This document shows positions 37,086 through 46,982 of a DNA stretch of 64,000 nucleotides, piece after piece. The DNA is from Cryobacterium sp. M96 (lineage in GTDB: Bacteria; Actinomycetota; Actinomycetes; Actinomycetales; Microbacteriaceae). The first letter of the stretch is position 1; every line of letters begins with the position of its first letter. The notes beneath the pieces were generated by a model, which saw only the letters and a program-made list of their open reading frames with translations, searched no databases and was not told the origin of the DNA. Location of the stretch: assembly GCF_002929845.1 (NCBI RefSeq), contig NZ_PJJS01000042.1:39998-103997 (forward strand), in the 5' to 3' direction. Made by a program: the position numbers and the translations under genes.

Positions 37086-38099
37086 CTATTCCGTGTCCTC
37101 CAGAATGCTGTCCGGCTGAATGTCGATTTTCGCACCCGTGAGCTTGGCCGCGAGGCGCGCATTCTGACCTTCCTTGCCGATCGCCAGCGACAGCTGGTAG
37201 TCGGGAACGAGGGCTCGGACGGCCTTGATCGATTCGTCGATCACGTAGGAACTGGTGACCTTGGCCGGCGACAGTGCGCTGGCGACGAAGGTGGCCAGGT
37301 CTGGCGAGTAGTCGACGATGTCGATCTTCTCGTTGTTGAGCTCCACGGTGACGGCGCGCACGCGCTGGCCGAGTTCGCCGATGCAGGCGCCCTTGGCATT
37401 GACGCCGGGCTCCGTGGCGCGAACGGCCATTTTGGTGCGGTGACCGGCCTCACGGGCAAGCGAGACGATTTCGACGACGCCGCTGGCGATCTCCGGCACC
37501 TCGAGGGCGAAGAGGCGACGCACCAGCGAAGGGTGCGTGCGGGACACCGTGATCTGCGGGCCTTTGAGGCCCTTGCCGACGGCAGTTACATAGACGCGAA
37601 TGCGCTGTCCGTGCACGTAGCTCTCGCTCGGCACCTGCTCTTCGGGCGGCAGGATCGCCTCGATCGTGCCCAAGTCGACGTGGATCATGCGCGGGTTCGG
37701 ACCCTGCTGGATGATCCCGGCGACGATCTCACCCTCGCGGCCCTTGAATTCACCGAGCACAGCGTCATCGGCCAGGTCGCGCAGACGCTGGTTGATGACC
37801 TGCTTGGCCGCGAAGGCCGCGATGCGACCGAAGTCGGTGGGGTTGTCGACGGCTTCGCCGACGACGTTGCCCTCTTCGTCGTGTTCGGGCACAAAAATGT
37901 CGACGTGGCCGGTCTTGCGGTCGAGGACGACGCGCGCTTCCGGCTCTTCCTCGACGACCTGCTTCGTGGAGACTTCACCCTGCTGGGTGTGCTTCACGTA
38001 GGCCGTCAGAATTGCTTGCTCAATGATCCGCACGAGTTCCTCGAAGGGAATCTCTTTCTCGCGCTCCAACTGCCGCAACACGCTGAGGTCGATGTCCAT
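37086..38099 (-). CDS. nusA: Transcription termination/antitermination factor NusA
   Basis: RNA polymerase-associated factor for pausing, termination and antitermination. The 337-residue protein has the N-terminal RNAP-binding domain (MDIDLSVLRQLEREKEIPFE), an S1 domain (about 130-200), and two KH domains including GACIGELGQRVRAVTVELNNEKID and LAIGKEGQNARLAAKLTG. No acidic C-terminal repeats, as is usual in actinobacteria. It is the first gene of the nusA-rnpM-infB-rbfA operon. The usual upstream gene rimP is missing; only 155 nt separate nusA from a divergent membrane-protein gene. Confidence 0.95.
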   Translation of the reverse strand: MDIDLSVLRQLEREKEIPFEELVRIIEQAILTAYVKHTQQGEVSTKQVVEEEPEARVVLDRKTGHVDIFVPEHDEEGNVVGEAVDNPTDFGRIAAFAAKQVINQRLRDLADDAVLGEFKGREGEIVAGIIQQGPNPRMIHVDLGTIEAILPPEEQVPSESYVHGQRIRVYVTAVGKGLKGPQITVSRTHPSLVRRLFALEVPEIASGVVEIVSLAREAGHRTKMAVRATEPGVNAKGACIGELGQRVRAVTVELNNEKIDIVDYSPDLATFVASALSPAKVTSSYVIDESIKAVRALVPDYQLSLAIGKEGQNARLAAKLTGAKIDIQPDSILEDTE

Positions 38100-38254
38100 G
38101 GCCGGCCTCCTCTATTCAGATCTTGCCGCCGCGAAACTGCGCAGCGGGCTCGTCCTAGATTAGCCGAATCCCCGGACGCCCGTCACCCGACCCAGGCCCG
38201 TCCCGCGCCGAAACTGCCTTCCCCTCGGCCCGAGCGCGGCGCTACGCTGGGCGG

Positions 38255-39076
38255 ATGGCCGCCGATTCCGTATCCGACAACGCTCACCACGCTGCACGCA
38301 CCGTCGAGGGCAGCCGCACCTTCCAACTTCTGGCCCGCGCCGGTTATGCGGTGAACGGCCTGCTTCACATCATGATCGGCGCCATCGCAATCAGCGTGGC
38401 AACGGGCGCCGGTGGCGAGTCGGCAGACCAGTCTGGCGCGCTCGGGCAGCTGGCCCAAACCCCCGGCGGCGTGTTCGTGCTCTGGACGGTGGTTCTCGGC
38501 CTGGCCTCGCTCGGCCTCTGGTATCTGGTACAGGTGTTCCTTGAACCCGCCCAAGATCCGAAACGCAAGTGGGCCCACCGCGCCGTCCTGATCGGCAAGG
38601 GTGTCGTCTTCCTGTTCATCGCGGGGACGGCGTTCACGTTCGCCCGCGGAGCCTCGGCAAGCTCGTCGGAAACAGCCAGCGACTCGACCGCGAGACTGCT
38701 GTCGATTCCCGGGGGCGTCGTGCTGCTCTTCGTCGCCGGCCTGGCCGTGGTCGTGATCGGCGGCGTCTTCGTTCACCGCGGCGCCAGCCATGGCTTCACC
38801 GAGAGCATCACGGTGCCCGGTGGCCCGGCCGGCACGGTGGTCGTCATCCTCGGAACCGTGGGCTACATAGCGGAGGGCATCGCGCTGGCCGCCGTGGGCA
38901 TCCTCTTCACCGTGGCGGCTTTCACGCTCGACCCGGAGAAGGCCACCGGCATGGACGGTGCGCTGAAATCACTCGTGGCGCTGCCGTTCGGGGTGGCGAT
39001 CCTGGTGCTGGTCGGCGCCGGAGTGATCGCTTATGGCGTGTACTGCTTCGCCCAGGCGCGGCTCGCCCGCCTCTGA
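38255..39076 (+). CDS. DUF1206 membrane protein
   Basis: A 273-residue protein made of about three repeated units of two helices, each introduced by an aromatic Ala-Gly/Gly-Tyr-type segment (ARAGYAVNGLLHIMIGAIAI, AHRAVLIGKGVVFLFIAG and GTVGYIAEGIALAAVGILF). This is the DUF1206 pattern. Six hydrophobic segments are visible. It is divergent from nusA and convergent with proS. The function of the family is unknown. Confidence 0.82.
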   Translation: MAADSVSDNAHHAARTVEGSRTFQLLARAGYAVNGLLHIMIGAIAISVATGAGGESADQSGALGQLAQTPGGVFVLWTVVLGLASLGLWYLVQVFLEPAQDPKRKWAHRAVLIGKGVVFLFIAGTAFTFARGASASSSETASDSTARLLSIPGGVVLLFVAGLAVVVIGGVFVHRGASHGFTESITVPGGPAGTVVVILGTVGYIAEGIALAAVGILFTVAAFTLDPEKATGMDGALKSLVALPFGVAILVLVGAGVIAYGVYCFAQARLARL

Positions 39077-39097
39077 ACCTTCAGCCGGGCCGGGCGC

Positions 39098-40861
39098 TCA
39101 GGCGAAGCTGGCGGCCAGTTCGGCAATGGCCACCTGGGTGCGCCCACCGGTGCGACGGTCCCAGAGTTCCACGATGCCGTCGGCGGCGCCACGGCCCACG
39201 ATGACGATGACGGGGATGCCGATCAGTTCCGCGTCGCCGAACTTGACGCCCGGCGACACCTTGCGGCGGTCGTCGTAGAGCACGTCGCGCTGGATGCTCT
39301 CCAGCATGGCGACAACGGTTTCGGCAGTCTCGAAGACGACATCGTCCCGGCCGGTGGCGATCACGTGCACGTCGAACGGCGCAACCGTCTCGGGCCAGAT
39401 CAGCCCCTTCGGGTCGTTGTTGAGTTCGGCGATGGTGGCGAGGATGCGGGTGACGCCGATGCCGTAGGAACCCATCGTGACCGTGACGAGCTTGCCCTTC
39501 TCGTCGAGAACCTTCAGGCCCAGCGCCTCAGCGTACTTTCGGCCGAGTTGGAAAACGTGGCCGATCTCCATGCCGCGGGCCAGCTCCACCGGGCCGGAGC
39601 CGTCGGGCGCGGGATCGCCGACGCGAACCTCGGCGGCCTCGATGGTGCCGCCCAGCGCGAAATCCCGGCCGGCGACGAGACCGAAGACGTGGCGGTCGGG
39701 CTCGTTCGCGCCCGTGATCCACTCGGTGCCCTCCACGACGCGCGGGTCAACCAGAAAACGGATGCCGGTGGTCGACTTCTCACCGAACACCGCTCCGTTC
39801 GCGCTCCAGGGTCCGATGTAGCCCTTGACCAGCCCGGGGAACTTGGCAAAGTCCGTTTCGTTCGCGGCCTCGACCTCGGCGGGGGTGACGGCCACCTCGA
39901 CGCGCTTGAGGTCCACCTCGCGGTCGCCGGGGAGGCCGATCACGAGGAGTTCACGGGTGCCGTCGGGTTGGATGAGCGCGAGGACGACGTTCTTGAGGGT
40001 GTCCGCGGCAGTCCAGACGCGGCCGTCGGGACGCGGATGATCGCTGTTGGCCCGGTCGACCAGGGTCTGGATGGTGGGGGTGCCCGGGGTGTCGAAGACC
40101 TCGGCGGCGGGGAAGCCAGCCCAGTCGATCGATGGCGGGACGACCGTGCGGAACGCCTCGATGTTGGCCGCGTAGCCGCCGGCCGAGCGTACGAAGGTGT
40201 CTTCGCCGACCGGGGTCGGGTGCAGGAACTCTTCGCTCTTGGAGCCGCCCATTGCGCCGGCATCCGCCTGAACGATGACGTACTCGAGGCCGAGCCGGGT
40301 GAAGATGCGCTCGTAGGCGTCGCGCTGAGCCTGGTAGCTCGTGTCGAGGCCGGCATCCGTGTAGTCGAAGGAGTAGGCATCCTTCATCGTGAATTCGCGG
40401 CCGCGCAGCAGCCCGCCGCGGGACCGGGCCTCGTCGCGGTACTTGTCCTGGATCTGGAAGATCGACAGGGGCAGGTCCTTGTAGGAACTGTAGAGGTCCT
40501 TCACGAGGAGTGTGAAGACCTCTTCGTGGGTGGGGGCGAGGAGCAAGTCGCTGCCCTTGCGGTCCGTGAGCCGGAAGAGGCCGTCGCCGTATTCGTCCCA
40601 GCGGCCCGTGATCTCGTAGGGTTCCCGCGGCAGCAGGGCCGGGAAGTGCACCTCGAAGGCGCCGGCCGCGGCCATCTCCTCGCGCACGATCGTCTCGATC
40701 TTGGCCTTGACGCGCAGACCGATCGGCAGCCACGCGAAGATTCCGGGGGCTTGGCGGCGGATGTAGCCGGCGCGCACCAGCAGGCGGTGGCTGGTGACCT
40801 CGGCGTCCGAGGGGTCTTCGCGGAGGGTACGGAGGAAGTAGTTGGACATACGAATAGGCAC
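39098..40861 (-). CDS. proS: Prolyl-tRNA synthetase
   Basis: Charges tRNA-Pro. At 587 residues it is the bacterial type with an editing insertion between motifs 2 and 3. Class II motifs are clear: [18 protein letters not shown], motif 2 with [22 protein letters not shown], the [12 protein letters not shown] turn before the editing domain, and motif 3 YGIGVTRIL. The C-terminal anticodon-binding domain starts near [11 protein letters not shown]. Start is ambiguous: GTG at 40861, or ATG at 40849, which would begin MSNYFLRTL; neither has a strong ribosome-binding site. Confidence 0.95.
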   Translation of the reverse strand: MPIRMSNYFLRTLREDPSDAEVTSHRLLVRAGYIRRQAPGIFAWLPIGLRVKAKIETIVREEMAAAGAFEVHFPALLPREPYEITGRWDEYGDGLFRLTDRKGSDLLLAPTHEEVFTLLVKDLYSSYKDLPLSIFQIQDKYRDEARSRGGLLRGREFTMKDAYSFDYTDAGLDTSYQAQRDAYERIFTRLGLEYVIVQADAGAMGGSKSEEFLHPTPVGEDTFVRSAGGYAANIEAFRTVVPPSIDWAGFPAAEVFDTPGTPTIQTLVDRANSDHPRPDGRVWTAADTLKNVVLALIQPDGTRELLVIGLPGDREVDLKRVEVAVTPAEVEAANETDFAKFPGLVKGYIGPWSANGAVFGEKSTTGIRFLVDPRVVEGTEWITGANEPDRHVFGLVAGRDFALGGTIEAAEVRVGDPAPDGSGPVELARGMEIGHVFQLGRKYAEALGLKVLDEKGKLVTVTMGSYGIGVTRILATIAELNNDPKGLIWPETVAPFDVHVIATGRDDVVFETAETVVAMLESIQRDVLYDDRRKVSPGVKFGDAELIGIPVIVIVGRGAADGIVELWDRRTGGRTQVAIAELAASFA

Positions 40862-40979
40862 TCACCCACTTTACGGCGCGCGGACAGACGTCGCGGCGCA
40901 CCCGGTGGACGCCGGCACCTGTTCCGCGGTCCGCCGGATTCCACAACCCGCGCCGCGAACCGTCTTGACCGAGGTGCCG

Positions 40980-41024
40980 CCAGCGGCGGTCGCACCAGCG
41001 GCGGTCGCGCCAGCGGCGGTCGCG
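40980..41024. repeat. Three tandem copies of a 15-bp unit
   Basis: CCAGCGGCGGTCGC(A/G) repeated exactly at 40980, 40995 and 41010, about 120 nt upstream of the proS start. A forward frame would read AAVAP repeats, but no gene is supported there. Confidence 0.85.
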
Positions 41025-41288
41025 CTCGCCGAGACCTGGCGACCCGACGTGCGGAGGCCCCCGCCCCGGGCATCCGTTGCGGCCGGTCGCTAACCTCGGA
41101 GATTTTCGCAACACGCCGCACAATACGGCGCCAAAACCGGTGTGTCTCAAAAATTCCCGCGTTTACGTGACAACGGATGCCCATGACGAGTGTGCGCGGC
41201 TGGCCCAGCGACGCACCGCGACGCCGAATGACCGCACGTTCCGGCCGACGAGTCCTTCCCATCAGAGCCCCGGCAGTTTCCCTCTCCC

Positions 41289-41376
41289 GAACGAATTCGA
41301 CGGAGATTCTGCCGGAATCGGCCCTAGAGCCCGCGAAAAGTCCCCACTACGTGAAAATCTCCGTCGAATTGGTTCA
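41289..41376. repeat. Inverted-arm intergenic element, copy 3
   Basis: Left arm 41289-41310 (GAACGAATTCGACGGAGATT then CT) and right arm 41354-41376 with the core AAAATCTCCGTCGAATT and then GGTTC. The spacer is 43 nt and unlike the others. It lies about 120 nt beyond the 3' end of ispG on the minus strand. Confidence 0.93.
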
Positions 41377-41496
41377 ACGCTGGTACGGTGCTCCACCTGT
41401 GATGAACGTCATGCACGCGGCGCCTGAGATCTGATCTCCCGGACGCGACGCGACGCGACCCAGCGAATGGGACTCGCTGGACTCGTTGGATCTCGA

Positions 41497-42657
41497 CTAG
41501 TTGGAGCCGACCGTCACGACGGGGGCGCCGAGGGAGTCTTCGCTCGGCGGCATCTCGGCGGCCATCCGGTTGGCCTCCTCGATCAGGGTCGCGACGATCT
41601 CCGACTCCGGCACGGTCTTGATGACCTCGCCGCGCACAAAGATCTGGCCCTTGCCGTTACCCGACGCCACGCCGAGGTCGGCGTCGCGGGCCTCGCCCGG
41701 TCCGTTAACGACACAACCCATCACGGCAACCCGGAGCGGCACGGTCATGCCCTCGAGGCCGTCGGTGACGTCGTTGGCGAGCTTGTACACGTCGACTTGG
41801 GCGCGACCGCAACTCGGGCAGGACACGATCTCCAGCTTGCGCTCGCGCAGGTTCAGCGACTGCAGGATCTGCAGGCCCACCTTGATCTCCTCGGCCGGGG
41901 GCGCGCTCAGCGACACCCGGATGGTGTCACCGATGCCTTCGCCGAGCAGGATACCGAACGCCGTGGCGCTCTTGATGGTGCCTTGGAACGACGGTCCGGC
42001 CTCGGTGACGCCGAGGTGCAGGGGCCAGTCGCCGCGTTCGGCGAGCAGCCGGTAGGCCTTGACCATGATCACCGGGTCGTTGTGCTTGACGGAGATCTTG
42101 AAGTCGTGGAAGTCGTGTTCCTCGAACAGGCTGGCTTCCCAGACGGCGCTCTCGACGAGCGCCTCCGGGGTGGCCTTGCCGTACTTCTGCAGCAGGCTCG
42201 GCTCGAGCGAGCCGGCGTTGACGCCGATGCGGAGGGAGACGCCGGCTGCTTTGGCCGCGGCGGCGATCTTGCCGACCTGGTCGTCGAACTTGCGGATGTT
42301 TCCCGGGTTGACGCGCACGGCGGCACAGCCGGCGTCGATCGCGGCGAACACGTAGCTCGGCTGGAAGTGGATGTCGGCGATGACCGGGATCTGGCTCTTC
42401 ATCGCGATGATCGGCAGCACCTCGGCGTCGTCGCGGCTGGGCACGGCGACGCGCACGATGTCGCAGCCGGATGCCGTCAGCTCGGCAATCTGCTGCAGGG
42501 TCGCGTTGATGTTCGTGGTCGGTGTCGTCGTCATCGACTGCACGCTCACGCGCGCGTCGCCGCCGACGAGTACCTTGCCGACCTTGATCTGACGCGTCTT
42601 GCGACGCGGAGCGAGAACTTCAGGTACTTTGGGCATTCCCAGGTTGATTGCAGCCAC
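41497..42657 (-). CDS. ispG: 4-hydroxy-3-methylbut-2-enyl diphosphate synthase IspG
   Basis: Penultimate enzyme of the MEP isoprenoid route; reduces MEcPP to HMBPP with a [4Fe-4S] cluster. The 386-residue protein has a TIM-barrel domain ([37 protein letters not shown]) and the C-terminal cluster domain with ligands in [11 protein letters not shown] (about 277-280) and [14 protein letters not shown] (about 310). It begins with GTG at 42657. In many actinobacteria it follows dxr and the rip protease directly; here a forward thiolase gene separates it from rip. Confidence 0.95.
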   Translation of the reverse strand: MAAINLGMPKVPEVLAPRRKTRQIKVGKVLVGGDARVSVQSMTTTPTTNINATLQQIAELTASGCDIVRVAVPSRDDAEVLPIIAMKSQIPVIADIHFQPSYVFAAIDAGCAAVRVNPGNIRKFDDQVGKIAAAAKAAGVSLRIGVNAGSLEPSLLQKYGKATPEALVESAVWEASLFEEHDFHDFKISVKHNDPVIMVKAYRLLAERGDWPLHLGVTEAGPSFQGTIKSATAFGILLGEGIGDTIRVSLSAPPAEEIKVGLQILQSLNLRERKLEIVSCPSCGRAQVDVYKLANDVTDGLEGMTVPLRVAVMGCVVNGPGEARDADLGVASGNGKGQIFVRGEVIKTVPESEIVATLIEEANRMAAEMPPSEDSLGAPVVTVGSN

Positions 42658-42798
42658 GGCGACAGCTTACGCGGCGAGACCGGGCGAAATCTGAACGGAT
42701 GCCGGATGACTCCCGACGGTCGGGGCCACCGCCGGAACGCATCGCCACCCCTACCCGATCGGCCCTCGGCCCGATCGGTCTTCTGAAGGAGATCCGCT

Positions 42799-43998
42799 AT
42801 GAACCACAGTGCCGTGAACAGCAGCGACGTCGTCATCCTCGCGGGCTCGCGCACACCGCAGGGTCGGGTGAACGGGCAGCTCTCAGGCCTCACCGCCGTG
42901 CAGCTGGGAACCGCTGCCATCACCGGGGCGCTCGCCCGCGCCGGCGTGACACCCGATCAGGTGCAGTTCGTGCTTATGGGCCAGGTCCTGCAGGCCGGCT
43001 CCGGCCAGAACCCGGCCCGGCAGAGCGCGATCGGCGCCGGCATCCCGTGGAACGTTCCGGCAATGACACTGAACAAGGTGTGCCTCTCGGGGTTGGCCGC
43101 CGTGATCGACGCGGCCCGGATCATCCGTCTCGGTGAAGCGGATGTCGTCGTGGCCGGCGGCCAGGAATCGATGTCGAACGCCCCGCACCTGCTGCCCGGC
43201 TCGCGCACGGGCTGGGCCTACGGCAGCGTCACCATGCTTGACCACGCCGCCAGCGACGGGCTGACGGATGCTTTCGACGGCCTCTCTATGGGCCTTTCCA
43301 CCGAGCATGTCAACGGGCGGCTCGGCCTGCTTCGGGCGGACCAGGATGCCATCGCGGCCGCCTCGCATCAGCGCGCCGCCGCCGCCGTCGAGAACGGCGT
43401 CTTCGACGACGAGATCACCCCGATCAGCGTTCCGCAGCGGAAGGGCGAGCCGCTCCTGGTCGCCACGGACGAGGGTGTGCGCGGCGACAGCACCACGCAG
43501 ACGCTGGGCCGGCTGCGCCCGGCCTTCACCGAGGACGGCACCGTCACGGCCGGCAACTCGTCGCCGCTGAGCGACGGTGCCAGCGCCCTCGTGCTGTGCA
43601 GCCGCCGCTTCGCCGACGACAATGAGCTCAGCTGGCTGGCGGTGGTGGAGTCCTCCGGCCAGGTCGCCGGACCCGACAACTCGCTGCACTCACAGCCGGC
43701 GAACGCGATCCACCGCGCGTTGGAGCGCCAGGGCTGGGCGGCCAACGAGCTCGACCTGGTCGAGATCAATGAGGCCTTCGCCGCGGTGTCGCTCGAATCG
43801 ACCCGGGAGCTCGGCCTCTCCCCCGAGCAGGTCAACATCCACGGCGGCGCGATCGCCCTCGGGCATCCGATCGGGGCCTCGGGCGGCCGCCTCGCGCTGC
43901 ACGCGGCGCTTGAGCTGGCCCGGCGCGGCACCGGTAAGGCCGCCGTCGCCCTCTGCGGCGGCGGCGGCCAGGGTGAGGCGCTGCTGCTCTCGCGCTAA
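42799..43998 (+). CDS. Acetyl-CoA acetyltransferase (thiolase II)
   Basis: A 399-residue thiolase. The acyl-accepting cysteine is in TLNKVCLSGLAAV, the base histidine in GGAIALGHPIGASGGR and the second cysteine in VALCGGGGQGEA. QTPxGR-type start: SRTPQGRVNGQLSG. The AAGGAG site 8 nt before the ATG is strong. It probably condenses or cleaves acetoacetyl-CoA, in fatty acid or ketone metabolism. It lies alone in the forward direction between ispG and rip. Confidence 0.92.
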   Translation: MNHSAVNSSDVVILAGSRTPQGRVNGQLSGLTAVQLGTAAITGALARAGVTPDQVQFVLMGQVLQAGSGQNPARQSAIGAGIPWNVPAMTLNKVCLSGLAAVIDAARIIRLGEADVVVAGGQESMSNAPHLLPGSRTGWAYGSVTMLDHAASDGLTDAFDGLSMGLSTEHVNGRLGLLRADQDAIAAASHQRAAAAVENGVFDDEITPISVPQRKGEPLLVATDEGVRGDSTTQTLGRLRPAFTEDGTVTAGNSSPLSDGASALVLCSRRFADDNELSWLAVVESSGQVAGPDNSLHSQPANAIHRALERQGWAANELDLVEINEAFAAVSLESTRELGLSPEQVNIHGGAIALGHPIGASGGRLALHAALELARRGTGKAAVALCGGGGQGEALLLSR

Positions 43999-44025
43999 CG
44001 CCCGTACCGGACGCCGCTCGCAGAC

Positions 44026-44078
44026 GCCGAGAGTCGCCGTTTTTGCCCAGTTGACCTGGCGGAACGGCGACTCTCGGC
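44026..44078. terminator. Perfect 16-bp inverted repeat between convergent genes
   Basis: Arms GCCGAGAGTCGCCGTT (44026-44041) and its complement (44063-44078) with a 21-nt spacer, followed by ATTTTCGGCG and two direct repeats of CGGCGAATCT. It lies between the convergent thiolase and rip genes, so a bidirectional terminator is the simplest reading. The arms differ from the five-copy inverted-arm family. Confidence 0.55.
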
Positions 44079-44147
44079 ATTTTCGGCGAATCTCGGCGAA
44101 TCTCGCCGGGCAGAGCCGCGGGGAGCTGCGCCGGGACGCGCCGCGGA

Positions 44148-45527
44148 TCAGCCGAAGATGTTGATCGGTTTGACGATGTCCGCGTAGATCAGCAGCAGGC
44201 TCATGGCGCCGAGCACCACCACGACGGCGAAGGTGAGCGGCATCAGTTTCGCCGTGTCGACGGAGCCCGGGTCGGGGCGTCTGAACAGCTTGGCGATCTG
44301 ACGCCGCAACCCTTCCCAGAGCGCGCCGGCGACGTGTCCGCCGTCGAGCGGCATCAGCGGCACCAGGTTGAACACGAACAGGGCCACGTTGAGCGAGGCC
44401 AGGAGCCCCAGCATGCTCGCGATCTTGCTGTTCACCGGGATGGCGTCGATGCTGGCGATCTCGCCGGCGACGCGGCCGACCCCGACCACACTGATCGGGC
44501 CGTTGGGGTCGCGCTCCCCCGGTCCGAAGGCCGCGTTGGCGATATCGATCATGCGCTGCGGCAGGTTCGCGATCATGTGCACGACCGCGCCGATGTTCTC
44601 GCCCACCGCGGGCAGCACGGCGGTCGCCGGCTGCGGCACGAACTCGCCAGCCGGGCCGATTCCGACGAAGCCGACCTCCTGAGTCCTCGGCTCGCCGGCG
44701 GCATCCTCTTCGATCTCGCCGTCGGCATCGCTCACGTAGCGTTCGGTGAGTTTCGGGGTGATGGTCAGGGTCTGCTGGGTGCCGTTGCGTTCGACGACGG
44801 TGGCAAGCGGGATGCCCGGCGACTCGCGAATGATCTCGGTGGACTGGTCCCAGCTGTCGATCGGGGTGCCGTTCATGCTGACCAGGCGGTCGCCCGGCTG
44901 CAGGCCGGCCGCGGCGCCGGGCGCCTTCTCGTCGGTCGGTTCGCAGGTCTGCCGGGTGCTCGTGGCCGGCAGCACGCACTCGGACACGCTGCCGACGCTG
45001 GTGCTGGCCTGGGCCGTTCCGAAGCCCATCAGGAGCACGGCGAAGAGCACGACCGCGATGAGGAGATTCATCGTGGGCCCGCCGAGCATGATGATGACAC
45101 GCTTGAAGACGGGCAGGCGGTAGAACGCGCGGTGCTCCTCGCCCTCACCGATGGTGTCGGCGCTGGACTGGCGGGCGTCGTCGACCATGGTGGCCATGGC
45201 GCCGGGCTTCTTCTCCGGTTCACCCTCCTGCACCAGCTGGTTGAAGAAGCCAGTGCTGGATGCCTGCACTCTGCCGCCCTTTTTGGCGGGCGGGAACATG
45301 CCGATCATGGCGATGTAGCCGCCGAGCGGGATGGCCTTCACGCCGTACTCGGTCTCGCCCTTGCGACGGGACCATAGGGTGGGCCCGAAACCGATCATGT
45401 ACTGGGTGACCTTGACGCCGAAGAGCTTGGCGGGAAGCAGGTGCCCGATCTCGTGCAGGCCGATGGACAGGGCAAGGCCGACCACGACGATCAGAACGCC
45501 CAGAATATACAGCAGCACGGTTTCCAC
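44148..45527 (-). CDS. Site-2 membrane metalloprotease (RseP/Rip1 type) with PDZ domain
   Basis: Intramembrane zinc protease that cuts transmembrane anti-sigma factors or similar substrates. HEIGH is at residues 25-29 in the first membrane helix, and the third zinc-ligand motif FNLVPLMPLDGGH is near residue 390. Between them lies a PDZ domain (GAAAGLQPGDRLVSMNGTPID) and in this protein a long cytoplasmic or loop insertion (residues about 75-130). 459 residues. It normally lies in a dxr-rip-ispG operon, to which it keeps its orientation. Confidence 0.92.
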   Translation of the reverse strand: METVLLYILGVLIVVVGLALSIGLHEIGHLLPAKLFGVKVTQYMIGFGPTLWSRRKGETEYGVKAIPLGGYIAMIGMFPPAKKGGRVQASSTGFFNQLVQEGEPEKKPGAMATMVDDARQSSADTIGEGEEHRAFYRLPVFKRVIIMLGGPTMNLLIAVVLFAVLLMGFGTAQASTSVGSVSECVLPATSTRQTCEPTDEKAPGAAAGLQPGDRLVSMNGTPIDSWDQSTEIIRESPGIPLATVVERNGTQQTLTITPKLTERYVSDADGEIEEDAAGEPRTQEVGFVGIGPAGEFVPQPATAVLPAVGENIGAVVHMIANLPQRMIDIANAAFGPGERDPNGPISVVGVGRVAGEIASIDAIPVNSKIASMLGLLASLNVALFVFNLVPLMPLDGGHVAGALWEGLRRQIAKLFRRPDPGSVDTAKLMPLTFAVVVVLGAMSLLLIYADIVKPINIFG

Positions 45528-45623
45528 AGTCGTAGATTACCCACTCCACCCTGCGAGGGCGCTGGCTGTTCCCCCTGCAAGGTGTGGTTTGCTTGACTTT
45601 ACGGATCCACGAGGAGGTTCCCT

Positions 45624-46982
45624 CTGTCCAAGCCACACGCCGTCGGTCCCATCGGCATCAGCCTGGCCGACCGTTTTCGTATCGACGCTCTGCTCGGAAC
45701 GGGCGGGATGGCATCCGTTTACCGGGCCACCGACCTCTTTCTGGGGCGTACGGTCGCCGTGAAGCTGTTCCGTCTCGACACGGCCGACGACGCCGGGCCC
45801 GAGCGCCAGAGCGGCGAGGTCACGGTGCTCGCGAGCCTCAACCACTTCGCCCTGGTCACCCTGTTCGACGCCGGCACGGCCGTGATCGACGGAGTCTCGC
45901 GCACTTACATCGTGATGGAGCTCGTGGACGGCACGGACCTGCGCAGCAAGATCGCCGACGGGGCCCTGCACCCCGACGAGGTGGCAGCCATGGGCGCCGA
46001 CCTCGCGGAGGCGCTGCACTACGTGCACGCGCGGGGCATCATCCACCGCGACATCAAGCCCGCGAACGTGCTGCTCGCACCGTCGGGCTTCCCCGGCCGC
46101 GCCATGCATGCCAAACTCGCCGACTTCGGCATTGCCCGTCTCTTCGACGCGACCCGCCTCACGGCGACCGGGTCTCTGCTCGGCACGGCCGGCTACCTCA
46201 GCCCCGAACAGGCACTCGGCAACACCATCGGCCCGCCCAGCGACGTCTACTCGCTCGGACTCGTGCTGCTCGAATGCCTCACTGGCGAGCGCGCCTTCAC
46301 CGGAACGGCGATCGAATCGGCAATGGCCAGGCTGCAGCGGCAGCCGCACATCCCGGCCCATCTCGGCCAGCGCTGGGCCGCTGTTCTGGGCGGCATGACC
46401 ATCCGCGAGCCGGCCGACCGACTCAGCGCGGGTGACGCAGCCGTGCAGCTGCGACGCCTGGTCAGCGGGGAGAACGTCGCCGATGTCACCGCAGTCACCG
46501 TGGCAATGGGGGCTCCGGGGGCCACCGAGCTTCTGGAACCCACCGCCGATCTGGGCGCCAACGAGCTGTTGGAGCCCACTGCCGTCCTGGGCGCCACCGA
46601 AACCCTCGAGCCCACCGCGGCCCTCAGGGCCGCGACCCTCGAGCCGACTGCGGTTCTGGCCGTCACGAAGGTCATCACTGCCCCGAAACCCGGCGCGGAT
46701 TCCCCCACCGAGTTTCTGACGCCGGCCGGCGCTCCGGCCCGCTCACCGGGCCGCGCGGCGGAACGGTCCCCGGGTAGCGCCCGTGGCACCACCATCGCTC
46801 CCGCGTGGCGCCGGCCCCGAGTGCTCGCCTCGCTCGGAGTCCTGGCCGCGCTCATTCTGCTCGCCGTGGTGGTCTTCACCCCGCGGGTGGCTGAACCGGC
46901 CACGCCCGCCGCTACCTACCCGGCCGTCGACGGCTCCCTCGGCACCAATCTGAAGCGACTCCAGGAAAGCGTGACGCCATGA
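45624..46982 (+). CDS. Membrane Ser/Thr protein kinase (PknB-like), apparent CTG start
   Basis: Hanks-type kinase of about 452 residues. The glycine-rich loop LLGTGGMASVY (about 23-33), VAVK (K47), the catalytic loop GIIHRDIKPANVLL (about 140-152) and DFGIAR are intact. C-terminal to the kinase are four LEPTA units, then one membrane helix (VLASLGVLAALILLAVVVF) and a short outside segment. The first ATG (45708) is inside the glycine loop and would destroy it. The frame is closed at 45594; the only start with a ribosome-binding site (GAGGAGG at 45611-45617) is a CTG at 45624. A CTG start is unusual; an error in the sequence is possible. Operon with the lipoprotein, with a 4-nt overlap. Confidence 0.85.
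   Translation: MSKPHAVGPIGISLADRFRIDALLGTGGMASVYRATDLFLGRTVAVKLFRLDTADDAGPERQSGEVTVLASLNHFALVTLFDAGTAVIDGVSRTYIVMELVDGTDLRSKIADGALHPDEVAAMGADLAEALHYVHARGIIHRDIKPANVLLAPSGFPGRAMHAKLADFGIARLFDATRLTATGSLLGTAGYLSPEQALGNTIGPPSDVYSLGLVLLECLTGERAFTGTAIESAMARLQRQPHIPAHLGQRWAAVLGGMTIREPADRLSAGDAAVQLRRLVSGENVADVTAVTVAMGAPGATELLEPTADLGANELLEPTAVLGATETLEPTAALRAATLEPTAVLAVTKVITAPKPGADSPTEFLTPAGAPARSPGRAAERSPGSARGTTIAPAWRRPRVLASLGVLAALILLAVVVFTPRVAEPATPAATYPAVDGSLGTNLKRLQESVTP

Larger units (their letters stand above)
40862..41496. other. Intergenic region between ispG and proS
   Basis: 635 nt with no gene that I can support. It contains a 15-bp tandem triplication at 40980-41024 and inverted-arm copy 3 at 41289-41376. 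The many short open frames have no ribosome-binding sites or recognisable families. The proS promoter must lie here on the minus strand. Confidence 0.6.

Noticed and set aside
44026..44078. Sixth copy of the inverted-arm family
   Set aside because: Its arms (GAGAGTCGCCG) and spacer (21 nt) are both different.
45708..46982. Kinase start at the ATG at 45708
   Set aside because: This would begin inside the glycine-rich loop and remove the first two glycines needed for ATP binding.
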